Shown here in pieces: positions 55,416 through 64,000 of a stretch of 64,000 bases of DNA (position 1 is the stretch's first letter; the number at the start of each line of letters is the position of its first letter). The translations under genes were made by a program, and so were the position numbers. The stretch comes from Ferroplasma acidarmanus Fer1 (GTDB lineage Archaea; Thermoplasmatota; Thermoplasmata; Thermoplasmatales; Thermoplasmataceae), in assembly GCF_000152265.2 (NCBI RefSeq), contig NC_021592.1:186001-250000 (forward strand), written 5' to 3'. The notes below the pieces were generated by a model. It did not search any database and was not told the origin of the DNA. It worked only from the letters and a program-made list of their open reading frames with translations.

Positions 55416-56537
55416 ATGTGGTTTTTTAGGTCGCCGCAGATAATATTTGGTGATGAATCATTAGGATTTCTGGAATCATTGTCAATAAAAAGAGCTGTTA
55501 TAGTTTCAGATAAAAATATCAGAAAAGCAGGCATTGTAGACCTAGTAATAAAGAACCTGCATGGAACAGAATTATTAATAATTGATGATATCCCGGAAGA
55601 GCCGGAATACAGAGCTATTGCAAAACACCTGGATGAGATAAATCAATTCAAACCGGATTATTTTATATCTGTAGGAGGCGGTTCTGTTATAGATAGTTCA
55701 AAAATATTATTCTTTAAGTATGAACGCCCGGATCTCGAATTTTATGATGTTACACCACTTGTTAAACTGAATTTGAGGCAGAAAAGCAAATTAATTTCGA
55801 TTCCCACAACCAGTGGCACCGGTTCGGAATGTACCTGGGCTGCAGTAATTTCAGATGAAATGGAAAATAGGAAAGATGAGCTGGCATCACCGGAAATAAT
55901 GCCTGACTATGCAATACTTGACCCGCAGATGGTTAAATCACTGCCAAAAACCCAGACAATAAATACTGCAACCGATGCTATCACACACGCCATAGAAGGT
56001 TACACAAGCAGATGGAACAATCCATATTCCGATGCCATGGCTGAGAAGGCCATTGAACTAATTATTCCGTCAATAGTTAAACTGGTGAAAGATCCGGAGA
56101 ATCTGGAGTTGAGAAATAATGTTCATATAGGGGCATCTATGGCAGGATTATCATTTTCAAATTCCCAGATAGGGCTAGCGCATGCTCTGGGCCATTCTCT
56201 AGGTGCAATGTTTCATGTGGCGCATGGAAAATCTGTTGGCATATTTCTTCCAGGAGTAATTAAATTTAATTATGCGGCAGCCGGGGAGAAGTATCAGAGG
56301 CTTAACCTCTTAATTCCTGAAATGTATAGAGGGAAAACACTGTACGAATCCATAGTTATTATACTCAAAGCTCTGGGGCAAACTATCAGGATATCTGAAA
56401 CAGGGATAGACGAAAAAGCATTCCGGAATAATCTCGATAAGCTTGTGAGCCTGGCATCGGAATCCACGGGAATTGTAACAAATCCAGCGGATGCCAGCAG
56501 GGATGACATAACGCGGCTGTTTCTGGATTCGTGGTAA
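55416..56537 (+). CDS. Iron-containing alcohol dehydrogenase
   Basis: A 373-residue group III ADH, second in the window and shorter than the first. G-G-G-S is at 87-90, P-T-T-S-G-T-G-S-E at 130-138, and metal ligands D187, H191, H256 and H270 are all present with the usual spacing. The ATG follows a GAGGCGAT Shine-Dalgarno-like stretch. Family members reduce aldehydes or oxidise alcohols with NAD(P). A hairpin lies 13 nt after the stop. Confidence 0.92.
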   Translation: MWFFRSPQIIFGDESLGFLESLSIKRAVIVSDKNIRKAGIVDLVIKNLHGTELLIIDDIPEEPEYRAIAKHLDEINQFKPDYFISVGGGSVIDSSKILFFKYERPDLEFYDVTPLVKLNLRQKSKLISIPTTSGTGSECTWAAVISDEMENRKDELASPEIMPDYAILDPQMVKSLPKTQTINTATDAITHAIEGYTSRWNNPYSDAMAEKAIELIIPSIVKLVKDPENLELRNNVHIGASMAGLSFSNSQIGLAHALGHSLGAMFHVAHGKSVGIFLPGVIKFNYAAAGEKYQRLNLLIPEMYRGKTLYESIVIILKALGQTIRISETGIDEKAFRNNLDKLVSLASESTGIVTNPADASRDDITRLFLDSW

Positions 56538-56549
56538 TCCGAACTGCTC

Positions 56550-56580
56550 CAGCGAGTTAATTATTTTCTGTTTCGCTGGC
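56550..56580 (+). terminator. Stem-loop after the iron-ADH gene
   Basis: CCAGCGA (56550-56556) pairs perfectly with TCGCTGG (56574-56580); the loop is 17 nt and T-rich. It lies 12 nt beyond the stop. There is no T-tract after it, so it may stabilise the 3' end rather than terminate transcription. Confidence 0.35.
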
Positions 56581-56800
56581 AAAAGTCACTGTACATATAG
56601 CTTTATACTAAAATCTTTAAAGCATTAAAATTTGTTAGCAAAATGATAATTTTCGATTGCCCGTAGAATTTTAAAGCACAACCTCCTGTGCCTTCAGTTC
56701 ATAGTATTAAATTCACTTGCATTTTCTTATTTTAATAAACCAGTTTATAATAAAAAAAGACGAGTATTAAAGGTTAGGATTCATTTATAATAGGGGAAAA

Positions 56801-58039
56801 TTAGAGCACCATATCCTCGATCTTTGTGCTTCTGTACCTTCCAGTGTATGTATTATTAATCTTCTTGCCTCCATAAAGTGTTGTGGTGTTTTTATGGTCA
56901 TATCTTGCTGCCACGATTCTTCCTATTGAGTCCCCCTTCATAATTCCTCCACCGGTAGAACCGGAAACCACAATTAAATTGATCTCGTTGAATATATATG
57001 GCATGAAATCTATGGTGTTGTATGAATAGTATCCTGCCCATGATGCGGTGATCCTTGAGTCTTCAGATGCCGGGAAATAATTGTCCAGTATTGGCTTTAT
57101 GTTGTATGTATAAAAATCCGGTTCAGGTTCTGGATTTTCAGTAAATGAAAAATCTCTGTTAAGTTCATCTGCAAGACTTGTCCAGAATGAATTAGCCTGG
57201 GGATAGGGCCTCATGTATACGCCAGTAGGGAATATTGTAAATGGAAATACACCGGAATCGTTAAAAATATTTTTGCCGATAAGTTTCTGTATTCCCGGTG
57301 AGGTTATCTGGAATATCTGCCGCTTTTTAGGCCTGAGATGTGAATCTATTCCTACAGGATTCAGTAATGCGGTTGTCCAGACATCTGTGCATAACACATA
57401 AAAATCAGATTCCAGAATTCCCTTATCGGTCTCAGCATATTTTATTTCCGATTTCTGCCAGTTAAATGGCTCTCCTGGATAATTTAAAGACGTGTCAGGG
57501 GCAAGAACAAGTTTTTTTACAAATGTATTGAACATGAAATTAACACCCATTTCCAGAAGCCTGTCGTAGTACCATTTTGATAGGAGGTCTGGTTCTATAA
57601 TGCCTGCATTTTCGTCTATGACAGCAGATTTAATTGAGTCTATACCCATGACTTCCCTTGTGTCCTTATCTATATTTAAATTAAAAATTTCCGAAAGGTC
57701 TTCGTCTACAAAACGTGAATGAGGATATTTTGATATAAAATCCCTGGCTTTTTCATGGTCGAATAGGAATAGGTAGCCGGTAAATTTCATCCCCAGGTCG
57801 ACATCCATATCGTTCTGTAAATGCTTATAGAAATTTATGGCAGTCTGTGCCATAACCTGATTTTCCCTCAAAGTAAAGAAATCCCTGAATGCAGCTGCAC
57901 TTTTTGCTGTATTTCCCTGTGAAAAAGTCTTAAACTTGTCCACCACAAGAATTTTAAGTGACGAATCCTTTTTCTTGAGATGGTAAGCAGAGCTCAACCC
58001 TGTTATTCCCGCACCTATAACAACTACATCATACTTCAT
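56801..58039 (-). CDS. FAD-dependent oxidoreductase, DadA-like (D-amino acid/sarcosine type)
   Basis: A 412-residue FAD protein of the DAO superfamily. G-A-G-I-T-G-L-S-S-A opens the Rossmann fold, and T-A-K-S-A-A-A follows near 48-54 as in sarcosine oxidase/DadA members. The late G-S-T-G-G-G-I-M-K-G motif near 375 is the C-terminal FAD contact. It probably deaminates D-amino acids, glycine betaine derivatives or proline. The ATG at 58039 is clear; the gene is 99 nt downstream of a GNAT-like gene in the same direction. Confidence 0.86.
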   Translation of the reverse strand: MKYDVVVIGAGITGLSSAYHLKKKDSSLKILVVDKFKTFSQGNTAKSAAAFRDFFTLRENQVMAQTAINFYKHLQNDMDVDLGMKFTGYLFLFDHEKARDFISKYPHSRFVDEDLSEIFNLNIDKDTREVMGIDSIKSAVIDENAGIIEPDLLSKWYYDRLLEMGVNFMFNTFVKKLVLAPDTSLNYPGEPFNWQKSEIKYAETDKGILESDFYVLCTDVWTTALLNPVGIDSHLRPKKRQIFQITSPGIQKLIGKNIFNDSGVFPFTIFPTGVYMRPYPQANSFWTSLADELNRDFSFTENPEPEPDFYTYNIKPILDNYFPASEDSRITASWAGYYSYNTIDFMPYIFNEINLIVVSGSTGGGIMKGDSIGRIVAARYDHKNTTTLYGGKKINNTYTGRYRSTKIEDMVL

Positions 58040-58138
58040 ATCATTGGAAAATTCACAACTTTATATAAATCTATGTTTAGAGAATATAATGGAATGATAT
58101 TTTTTGTGTGCTTTGCCGGATTACCCTGCACAATTTTA

Positions 58139-58846
58139 TTATTTGGCCTGGTGAGGGGCAATATTATATAGTTTCAATAATTCACCTGAATTGATAAATC
58201 CCAATTTTAATAGCCCATCTTTTAGTTTTTCCTGGTATGGCGCATATATAACAATATTTTCGGTCTGCGATTTATATATATTGGCTATAGAGGATATTAT
58301 ATCATAAATAGACCCTTCGTAACCATCTTTATAATGCAGGCATCCTATAGCGCATGACTTAATATTTAATGAAAGCACCTTTACAGAGCCTAGTATCTCA
58401 CCGTTTTTGCGTTTAATGAAAATATTATTATGCCTATCTTCTTTTCCGGTGCTTCCCGTATCTCTTTCTACGCCATCTGCAACTGTTGTGCCCTCATATT
58501 CCCTGATTTTAAGCCTCATTGCCAGTAAACCAGAATATTCAACACTAAACCTGGATTGTATTATATCCAGGTTCTTTTTATCTATGTACAGAACCTGGTT
58601 GCTTTTAATTTCAATATTTCCTATAACTGCCTTAAGAGATTTACTGTTTCCATAGAACCACATTTCATCGTGTACAGGGTCAACTGAAAGGATCCCTTTT
58701 ATTACTCCGTTGTCATATATTATCTTTGAGTAATCTGGATAATCTTCCAGCAATGAAACGAGCCGTGTATTTTTGTAAGGGTCTTTCATCATGAATTCTG
58801 TTGCCATGTATGTATTTTCAGTTTTGAACGGAACGATATTTTCCAT
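58139..58846 (-). CDS. GNAT-like protein, poorly resolved
   Basis: A 235-residue protein in two halves of about 110 residues. The pattern of strands and the ending L-L-K-L-G-F-I-N-S-G-E-L-L-K-L-Y resembles the last strand and helix of GNAT acetyltransferases. The usual acetyl-CoA loop Q/R-x-x-G-x-G/A is not visible, so the binding site may be degenerate. Divergent from the 14-TM MFS transporter. I place it only tentatively. Confidence 0.6.
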   Translation of the reverse strand: MENIVPFKTENTYMATEFMMKDPYKNTRLVSLLEDYPDYSKIIYDNGVIKGILSVDPVHDEMWFYGNSKSLKAVIGNIEIKSNQVLYIDKKNLDIIQSRFSVEYSGLLAMRLKIREYEGTTVADGVERDTGSTGKEDRHNNIFIKRKNGEILGSVKVLSLNIKSCAIGCLHYKDGYEGSIYDIISSIANIYKSQTENIVIYAPYQEKLKDGLLKLGFINSGELLKLYNIAPHQAK

Positions 58847-58984
58847 GTTTGATAATGTATTATTTATAAATTAATATGCCGTATTAAACTGGTAGCAGAT
58901 ACAAAATGAACCAACGTGATTATACAATTTAGTAATAAATAGTTTAGTAATAATATTTATATAATGTATTGCAATTTTAAACTG

Positions 58985-60685
58985 ATGCAGGAAAAATGGA
59001 TTGCACTCAGCAACACAACTATAGGACAATTAATGGCCACAATAAACACCAGCATAATTATAGTAGCACTTCCATCAATTTTTGTCGGCATTCATTTAAA
59101 TCCTATGCAGGCCAGTTCATTTCCCTATCTTTTATGGCTTATCATGAGCTATATGATAGTTCTCTCTGTACTTCTCGTCAGTATTGGAAAACTTTCCGAT
59201 ATATTTGGACGGGTAAAAATATTCAATCTTGGTTTTTTAATTTTTACCATAGGTTCTATATTGCTTTATATAGCACCGGGAACAGGATACACCGTGGCTC
59301 TGGAACTTATAATATTCAGGATTGTCCAGGCTGTGGGTGGGGCATTCATAATGGCCAACACATTTGCCATAATCACAGATAACTTTTCACCTAAAGAACG
59401 TGGTTTTGCAATTTCCATAAACAGTGTGGCTGCAGTTTCCGGAGTGAGCATTGGTGTGGTCCTGGGAGGAATCCTGTCAACCATATACTGGAGGGACATT
59501 TTTCTTATAAGTATACCAATAGGCGTATTCGGTACTTTATGGTCATTCCTTAAACTGAAGGACGTCCGGGAAAGGGCTGCAAGGCATATAGACATCCCGG
59601 GCAATATACTCTTTGCTGTAGGCCTTATCATATTGCTCCTCGGGGTAACATATGGCATAACACCATATAGGAATAATCCCATGGGATGGACCAACCCGCT
59701 TGTGATATCAGCCCTTGCAATTGGGGCGATAATGCTGGTTCTGTTCCCATTTGTAGAAAACAGGGTAAAAGGTCCCATGTTTGATATGCGGTTATTCAAA
59801 TCAAGAAATTTTAGCATAAGCATATTTACAGCATTTGTTTCAGCGATGACCATGATGGGCTTAATGTATATGCTCACGCTCATATTTCAGGGAATCTGGC
59901 TCCCGATACGTGGATACAGGTATGCAGTAACACCTCTATGGGCAGGCATATATATGCTGCCACTGCCAATATTTATGGGCATATTAGGAGTTCTTTCCAG
60001 TAAACTTGCAGAACGGTTCGATGCGAGGTGGCTCACTACAATAGGGCTTTTCATATCTGGCTTTGCCCTCCTTGCACTGGTTACATTAACGTATAACTTT
60101 TCCTATGTTTTCCTCGCCATTGTAATAAGTATTTTCGGAATCGGGTATGGCATATTTAACGTTCCCAATTTAACCGTAGCTATGTCATCTGTCCCGGCAG
60201 ATGAAAGGGGTGCTACATCAGGAATACTCAATACTATGAGAAATACCGGATACGCGGCAAGCATAGGGGCATTTTTCTCAATATTGTTGCTGGGGCTTTC
60301 CTTAACATATCCAGGTTCAATCACACATGGATTGACAGCTGAAAATGCTGGTAGCCTCGTCCAGTATTTCAATAATATTCCACCTACAGAAATATTATTT
60401 TCCACATTTCTCGGGCTAAACACTGTGAAAGATGTTATCTCTACAATACCAACCAGCGTAGTTTCAGGTCTCCCTTCAGGGGTAATGGACACTATTTCCG
60501 GCAATATATGGTTCCCTGAAACTATAGCCACGGCTTTCATGACATCTATGCACGACGTATTCTACGTTGGTTTTGGAGCATCGATCATTGCAGGCATCGC
60601 ATCGCTCTTCAGAACGCCTTCTGGTGATAATGGTGAAGCAAAAGTAGGGGGTAATAATGCTTCCCGGAACAACAGGTCAAAATAG
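58985..60685 (+). CDS. MFS transporter, DHA2-type with 14 helices
   Basis: From ATG at 58985 the protein has 566 residues and about 14 helices, the DHA2 drug:H+ antiporter architecture. Motif A is G-K-L-S-D-I-F-G-R near 65, and the helix 5 motif C-like segment G-V-S-I-G-V-V-L-G-G follows. It likely exports a toxic compound or acid anion. I chose 58985 because it lies about 30 nt after the TATA box (tatttatata, near 58945-58956), while the ATG at 58964 is only about 10 nt from it. Confidence 0.86.
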   Translation: MQEKWIALSNTTIGQLMATINTSIIIVALPSIFVGIHLNPMQASSFPYLLWLIMSYMIVLSVLLVSIGKLSDIFGRVKIFNLGFLIFTIGSILLYIAPGTGYTVALELIIFRIVQAVGGAFIMANTFAIITDNFSPKERGFAISINSVAAVSGVSIGVVLGGILSTIYWRDIFLISIPIGVFGTLWSFLKLKDVRERAARHIDIPGNILFAVGLIILLLGVTYGITPYRNNPMGWTNPLVISALAIGAIMLVLFPFVENRVKGPMFDMRLFKSRNFSISIFTAFVSAMTMMGLMYMLTLIFQGIWLPIRGYRYAVTPLWAGIYMLPLPIFMGILGVLSSKLAERFDARWLTTIGLFISGFALLALVTLTYNFSYVFLAIVISIFGIGYGIFNVPNLTVAMSSVPADERGATSGILNTMRNTGYAASIGAFFSILLLGLSLTYPGSITHGLTAENAGSLVQYFNNIPPTEILFSTFLGLNTVKDVISTIPTSVVSGLPSGVMDTISGNIWFPETIATAFMTSMHDVFYVGFGASIIAGIASLFRTPSGDNGEAKVGGNNASRNNRSK

Positions 60686-60719
60686 AAAGTATATTTAAAT
60701 GCCTTTAAATTAATCCACC

Positions 60720-61409
60720 ATGATAAGGAAAGCCAATGTAGAAGACTGGGAATCCATAAGTTCCATTTCGGCAAGGGCAGGATATGATGATTACATTAAC
60801 ATGGAATTTGGTAGATCTTATCTGGATGGACGTGACGTTTACGTACATATTTCGCAGGAAATCGATGGTTTTATTAAACTGGAGCCACTTGCTGACAAAT
60901 CATTATGGTTCAGTGGATTGAGAGTCGGGCCAGAATCACGCAGGAATCATGTGGGAACAAAACTTCTCAAATTCGCACTTGATCATGCTATAAACAATGG
61001 TTATAAGTCGCTCAGATGTATGGTAGAAACAAATAATATCCCATCTATCAGGCTTATGGAATCTTTCGGTTTATCTGTTGTTGATAAATATTTCTTTTTT
61101 TCCGGAGGGATAGATATATCTGGCTTTGAAAAATCATATTCTCATGTAGGAAATTATGCCAATAAGGAATGGAAGTTTGATAGTGTGCATGAGATTGTTT
61201 ATTCTAAGGGAAATAGGCAAGTTTACCTTCATACTGGAAGAATGCTATACTATACCGTATTAAGTGGGGATGAATTCAAATATACTGATGAAGGATCAAC
61301 CTGCGCCCCGGAAACAATTGCGCCTTTTATAAAATTGCAACCTGATTATGGATTTCAATCTGGATATATATTTGAAATGGAAACCTCGCATAGGCCAGAT
61401 AACTTATAA
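60720..61409 (+). CDS. GNAT-family N-acetyltransferase
   Basis: A 229-residue protein. The first 140 residues are a clear GNAT fold with L-R-V-G-P-E-S-R-R-N-H-V-G-T near 68-82, the acetyl-CoA pyrophosphate loop (R-R-N-H-V-G), and N-N-I-P-S-I-R-L-M-E-S-F-G-L near 104-118. A further 85 residues form a C-terminal domain I do not recognise. It starts 34 nt after the MFS gene, same direction. Acceptor unknown. Confidence 0.88.
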   Translation: MIRKANVEDWESISSISARAGYDDYINMEFGRSYLDGRDVYVHISQEIDGFIKLEPLADKSLWFSGLRVGPESRRNHVGTKLLKFALDHAINNGYKSLRCMVETNNIPSIRLMESFGLSVVDKYFFFSGGIDISGFEKSYSHVGNYANKEWKFDSVHEIVYSKGNRQVYLHTGRMLYYTVLSGDEFKYTDEGSTCAPETIAPFIKLQPDYGFQSGYIFEMETSHRPDNL

Positions 61410-61453
61410 ATTCATTACATAGTAATTTCTATTAACAGCTTTGAATGCCGCTC

Positions 61454-62197
61454 CTAGATGCTATACTTATTATCGTAATTTCTCGGAGTTATCATGTATT
61501 TTCCATATACGTATGTACTTGAATTGCCAATTACTACCAGGGTAAACATATTAATATCAGATTGCAGGAAGTCCCCAAGTGTGGATATTTCTACTTTCTG
61601 TTCTTTCCTGTAGGCATTTGTCACCAAACCCACAGGTGTGTCTTTATTTCTATATCCCAGCATTATTTCCCTTGCTTTCTTTATAAGTTCTGTTCTTTTT
61701 AAACTCACGGGGTTATAAATAGCAGTGACAAAATCACCGGCACCAGCAGCGTGTATTCTTTTAAGTATAACATCCTCAGGCGTCAATTTATTGCTAAGGC
61801 TTATGGAGCAGAAATCATTCATAAAAGGAACTCCCAGCAACGACCCTGCAGAACTTAATGCTGTAATGCCAGGAATTATCTGCAAATCAATTCTGTAATT
61901 ATGTGATGCAATAATTTCAAAAACGATGCCTGCCATGCCATATATGGCTGAATCTCCGCTGGAAACAATAGATACAGTTTTTCCTGACATTACATATTTT
62001 ATTGCATTATTTGCACGGCCTATTTCGTCCGTTACAGGGCCTGATTCTATTTCCTTATCGCTTACAAATTCTTCAATTAACTCTATATATTTGCTATATC
62101 CCATAATAATATCTGAGTTTTTCAGGCTTTCTATGGCGTCACCTGTAATTTCCCCATTGCTGCCTGGCCCGATACCAATTAAATATAACTTAGGCAT
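61454..62197 (-). CDS. cbiH: Precorrin-3B/cobalt-factor III C17-methyltransferase
   Basis: A 247-residue SAM-dependent tetrapyrrole methylase. G-I-G-P-G-S opens it, S-S-G-D-S-A-I-Y-G-M-A-G near 79-90 is the class signature, I-P-G-I-T-A-L-S-S-A follows, and I-Y-N-P-V-S and V-V-I-G-N-S-S are later motifs. These match CobJ/CbiH, ring contraction in cobalamin synthesis. No other corrinoid gene is beside it in this window, which is unusual because cbi genes usually cluster. Confidence 0.92.
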   Translation of the reverse strand: MPKLYLIGIGPGSNGEITGDAIESLKNSDIIMGYSKYIELIEEFVSDKEIESGPVTDEIGRANNAIKYVMSGKTVSIVSSGDSAIYGMAGIVFEIIASHNYRIDLQIIPGITALSSAGSLLGVPFMNDFCSISLSNKLTPEDVILKRIHAAGAGDFVTAIYNPVSLKRTELIKKAREIMLGYRNKDTPVGLVTNAYRKEQKVEISTLGDFLQSDINMFTLVVIGNSSTYVYGKYMITPRNYDNKYSI

Positions 62198-62310
62198 AGA
62201 CCTTCATAAATGAATTAATAATATTCTTTGCTATTTTTTATAAATAAATATACAACATCGGATAAATATATCTCCATATATAATGGAGCCTTGTAGATGG
62301 TTTTAAATTT

Positions 62311-63168
62311 TTATTGATCGTTCGCCTTTGAGGGTTTATCTGATATATTCTTATCAAAATCCTGATAAAAATCATAGTTTATAACTTCGTATTGCTCCTT
62401 CCTGGTCATCATTTGATCAATAATCTTTTCCTGGTTTCCATCTTTTTTGAGTGCATCAAGTGCTAAATCCATAGCCTTTGCAGCGATTCTAAACAATGTA
62501 ACCGGGAAAATAACTATTCTGTACCCCATTTCCTGAAACTCTCCTGCTTTTATAAATGGCGTTTTTCCGAATTCGGTCATATTTGCCAGCAATGGAAAGT
62601 CTGTATTGTCTGCGAAATATTTGAATTCATCGCGGTCTGTCAGGGCTTCGGGAAATATTATGTCCGCGCCCTCTTTTATGTATGTTTTAGCCCTGGACAA
62701 GGCATCCTCCATGCCCGTTACAGCCCTTGCATCCGTCCTTGCAATTATCAAAGCATTCTTTCTTGCTGCATTTGCTGCCCTGATTTTTTCAACCATGTTA
62801 TCCCTGGATATAACCTCCTTTCCATTGAGGTGGCCGCATCTTTTTGGTGACACCTGGTCTTCAATCTGTATAGCAGATGCCCCTGCTTCTTCCAGAAGCT
62901 TAACAGTCCTGTATACGCTCAGGGTTTCCCCAAAGCCGGTATCAGCATCAACTATGATAGGTATGTCTGTAATTTCGTGTATTCCCCTTACCATATTTGT
63001 AAGCTCTGTCAATGTTATTACACCCAGGTCCGGAAGGCCCATGGATGCCGTTAATCCACCGCCCGACAGATATACAGCCTTGAAGCCTTTCCTCTCTGCC
63101 AGCATAGCAGAAAACGGATTATAAACACCTGGAACAGATAAAAATTTATTATCAAGAAGATTAGACAA
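62311..63168 (-). CDS. prpB: 2-methylisocitrate lyase
   Basis: A 285-residue isocitrate-lyase-superfamily protein. Y-L-S-G-G-G near 34, D-A-D-T-G-F-G-E near 74-81 (metal ligands), and K-R-C-G-H-L near 110-115, with the catalytic cysteine, are all present. It cleaves 2-methylisocitrate to pyruvate and succinate in propionate breakdown. The TTG start at 63168 lies within the last codons of prpD, with G-G-A-G-G-T-G about 8 nt upstream as Shine-Dalgarno. Length is normal. Confidence 0.93.
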   Translation of the reverse strand: MSNLLDNKFLSVPGVYNPFSAMLAERKGFKAVYLSGGGLTASMGLPDLGVITLTELTNMVRGIHEITDIPIIVDADTGFGETLSVYRTVKLLEEAGASAIQIEDQVSPKRCGHLNGKEVISRDNMVEKIRAANAARKNALIIARTDARAVTGMEDALSRAKTYIKEGADIIFPEALTDRDEFKYFADNTDFPLLANMTEFGKTPFIKAGEFQEMGYRIVIFPVTLFRIAAKAMDLALDALKKDGNQEKIIDQMMTRKEQYEVINYDFYQDFDKNISDKPSKANDQ

Positions 63169-64000
63169 GTTCTGACACCTCCCTGTCTTCCATTGTCCAC
63201 ATATCCTTTAAGGAATCTGTAATTCCTGTAAGCCTGACAAATTTTGATTCGATTTCCCTGTCATCCATAGGATTCTTATAATGCCCTCTGGGTATTTCTA
63301 TCTCGCTTTCTACCTTCTTTCCATTGCACTTTGCCTCCAATCTTATGGGCAGTTTATCCGGGTACTGTTCCGTGAATTCTTTCAATTCCGTTACGTGGAT
63401 TTTTCCCATCAGTTCAGAAATCTGCTTGTTTCTTATATCATTATAATTATTTACCCAGAAATCCTTATTGACAAGAGTAGAAGCTATGATGAATGGGAGG
63501 CTATGGTCTGCGGTTTCCTTGTTTTCCGGATGCCATTTCTCCTTATCAGCCAGTATAGAAACTGCTGCCTCATAGGTATAAACTTCTATTGAATCGGTAT
63601 GGTTTAAATCCATGTCATTAACAAGTTTCAATGAAGCTTCAACTGCAGCCATGGCATGGTATTCAACAGGATATTTCTTAACGTATGTCCTCATAATTCC
63701 ATTAACTTTGCTTCCCTCCAGTTTTGAGAAATCTATATCAGGGGCAACTATATTTTTGAACCCCATTTTGCCTGACAGTGGCTCAGTTGGCGATGTAAAC
63801 CCATACAATGTTGCCAGGGTACCGAAAACTGAATTTCTGGCGCTATTTGCTGCTGCGCCTGCCTTCCACATTGTGAGGTCCCCAACCCTTGGCTGCCTTA
63901 ATGCCACATGTGGAACAAGCGCTATCGATATTGCATTTATTGTCTGGCTCTCATCAAATTCCAGCAACCTGGAAAGTGCTGCTGCCATGGCTATTTCTGT
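63161..64000 (-). CDS. prpD: MmgE/PrpD-family 2-methylcitrate dehydratase, 5' end cut by window
   Basis: A partial protein of about 280 codons, the C-terminal part of an MmgE/PrpD dehydratase. The reading frame is open to the edge (T-E-I-A before the first Met), so the start lies outside. V-K-K-Y-P-V-E-Y-H near 110 is a PrpD motif, and W-K-A-G-A-A-A-N-S-A-R earlier matches the helical lid. It converts 2-methylcitrate to 2-methylaconitate/isocitrate. It is upstream of prpB with an 8-nt overlap, forming an operon. Confidence 0.9.
   Translation of the reverse strand, partial: TEIAMAAALSRLLEFDESQTINAISIALVPHVALRQPRVGDLTMWKAGAAANSARNSVFGTLATLYGFTSPTEPLSGKMGFKNIVAPDIDFSKLEGSKVNGIMRTYVKKYPVEYHAMAAVEASLKLVNDMDLNHTDSIEVYTYEAAVSILADKEKWHPENKETADHSLPFIIASTLVNKDFWVNNYNDIRNKQISELMGKIHVTELKEFTEQYPDKLPIRLEAKCNGKKVESEIEIPRGHYKNPMDDREIESKFVRLTGITDSLKDMWTMEDREVSELV

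Overview
The window looks like chromosomal DNA of an acidophilic, wall-less, heterotrophic archaeon of the Thermoplasmatales, most like Ferroplasma or Acidiplasma. This is inferred from gene content, not from a database search. Archaeal markers are transcript-cleavage factor TFS, an Nre repair protein, geranylgeranyl reductase with its ferredoxin, archaeal SRP54 and an intein-split SufB. Base composition is low in GC. Most genes have a TATA box about 25-30 nt before the start codon and almost no leader.

Layout. 1-9.4 kb: envelope genes (partial polysaccharide flippase, DUF2079 membrane protein), an ornithine cyclodeaminase-family enzyme, a B12-binding radical SAM protein, a tiny ORF made of a 15-bp tandem repeat, a GntR regulator, an APC permease and pyrophosphatase. 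9.7-14 kb: iron-ADH/ALDH pair and a second permease. 14-20.4 kb: an unrecognised 312-aa protein, a KaiC-like ATPase overlapping a processive GT2 synthase behind a striking operator-like palindrome cluster, then ferredoxin and geranylgeranyl reductase for membrane-lipid saturation. 20.4-27.6 kb: pyruvate-oxidase-like ThDP enzyme, SRP54, TFS, tRNA-Ser(CGA), an SDR and a permease fused to CBS domains. 27.6-33 kb: sufCBD, with a 356-residue homing-type intein in SufB, divergent from a SufR-like regulator. 33-46.7 kb: nreA with a radical SAM partner, a lactate-oxidase-family enzyme, a hyaluronan-synthase-like GT, a large surface protein, aminotransferase, phosphoesterase, citrate synthase, an MBL hydrolase and a fourth permease, ending in tRNA-Arg(CCG).

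46.8-53.4 kb is a distinct AT-rich accessory island. It holds an NTF2-like protein with an MFS transporter, an IS5-type element split by a fragment of a hydantoinase (hyuA/hyuB) operon, a 5' stub of exonuclease III fused to a truncated IS256-type element, a truncated nucleoside phosphorylase, and a complete IS256-type element. All three transposase genes start in an RNA hairpin that would hide the Shine-Dalgarno sequence or start codon. From 53.4 kb ordinary genes resume: lipid-kinase-like protein, SDR, iron-ADH, DadA-like oxidase, 14-TM MFS, GNAT, CbiH, and the methylcitrate-cycle genes prpB and prpD at the right edge.

Taken together the cell imports amino acids through four APC permeases, deaminates and oxidises them and short alcohols, acids and propionyl units, and maintains a glycosylated tetraether-lipid envelope. 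The most promising leads are the operator-controlled KaiC-like/GT2 operon, the pentapeptide-repeat micro-ORF, and the island's gene-fragment capture and hairpin-gated transposases.
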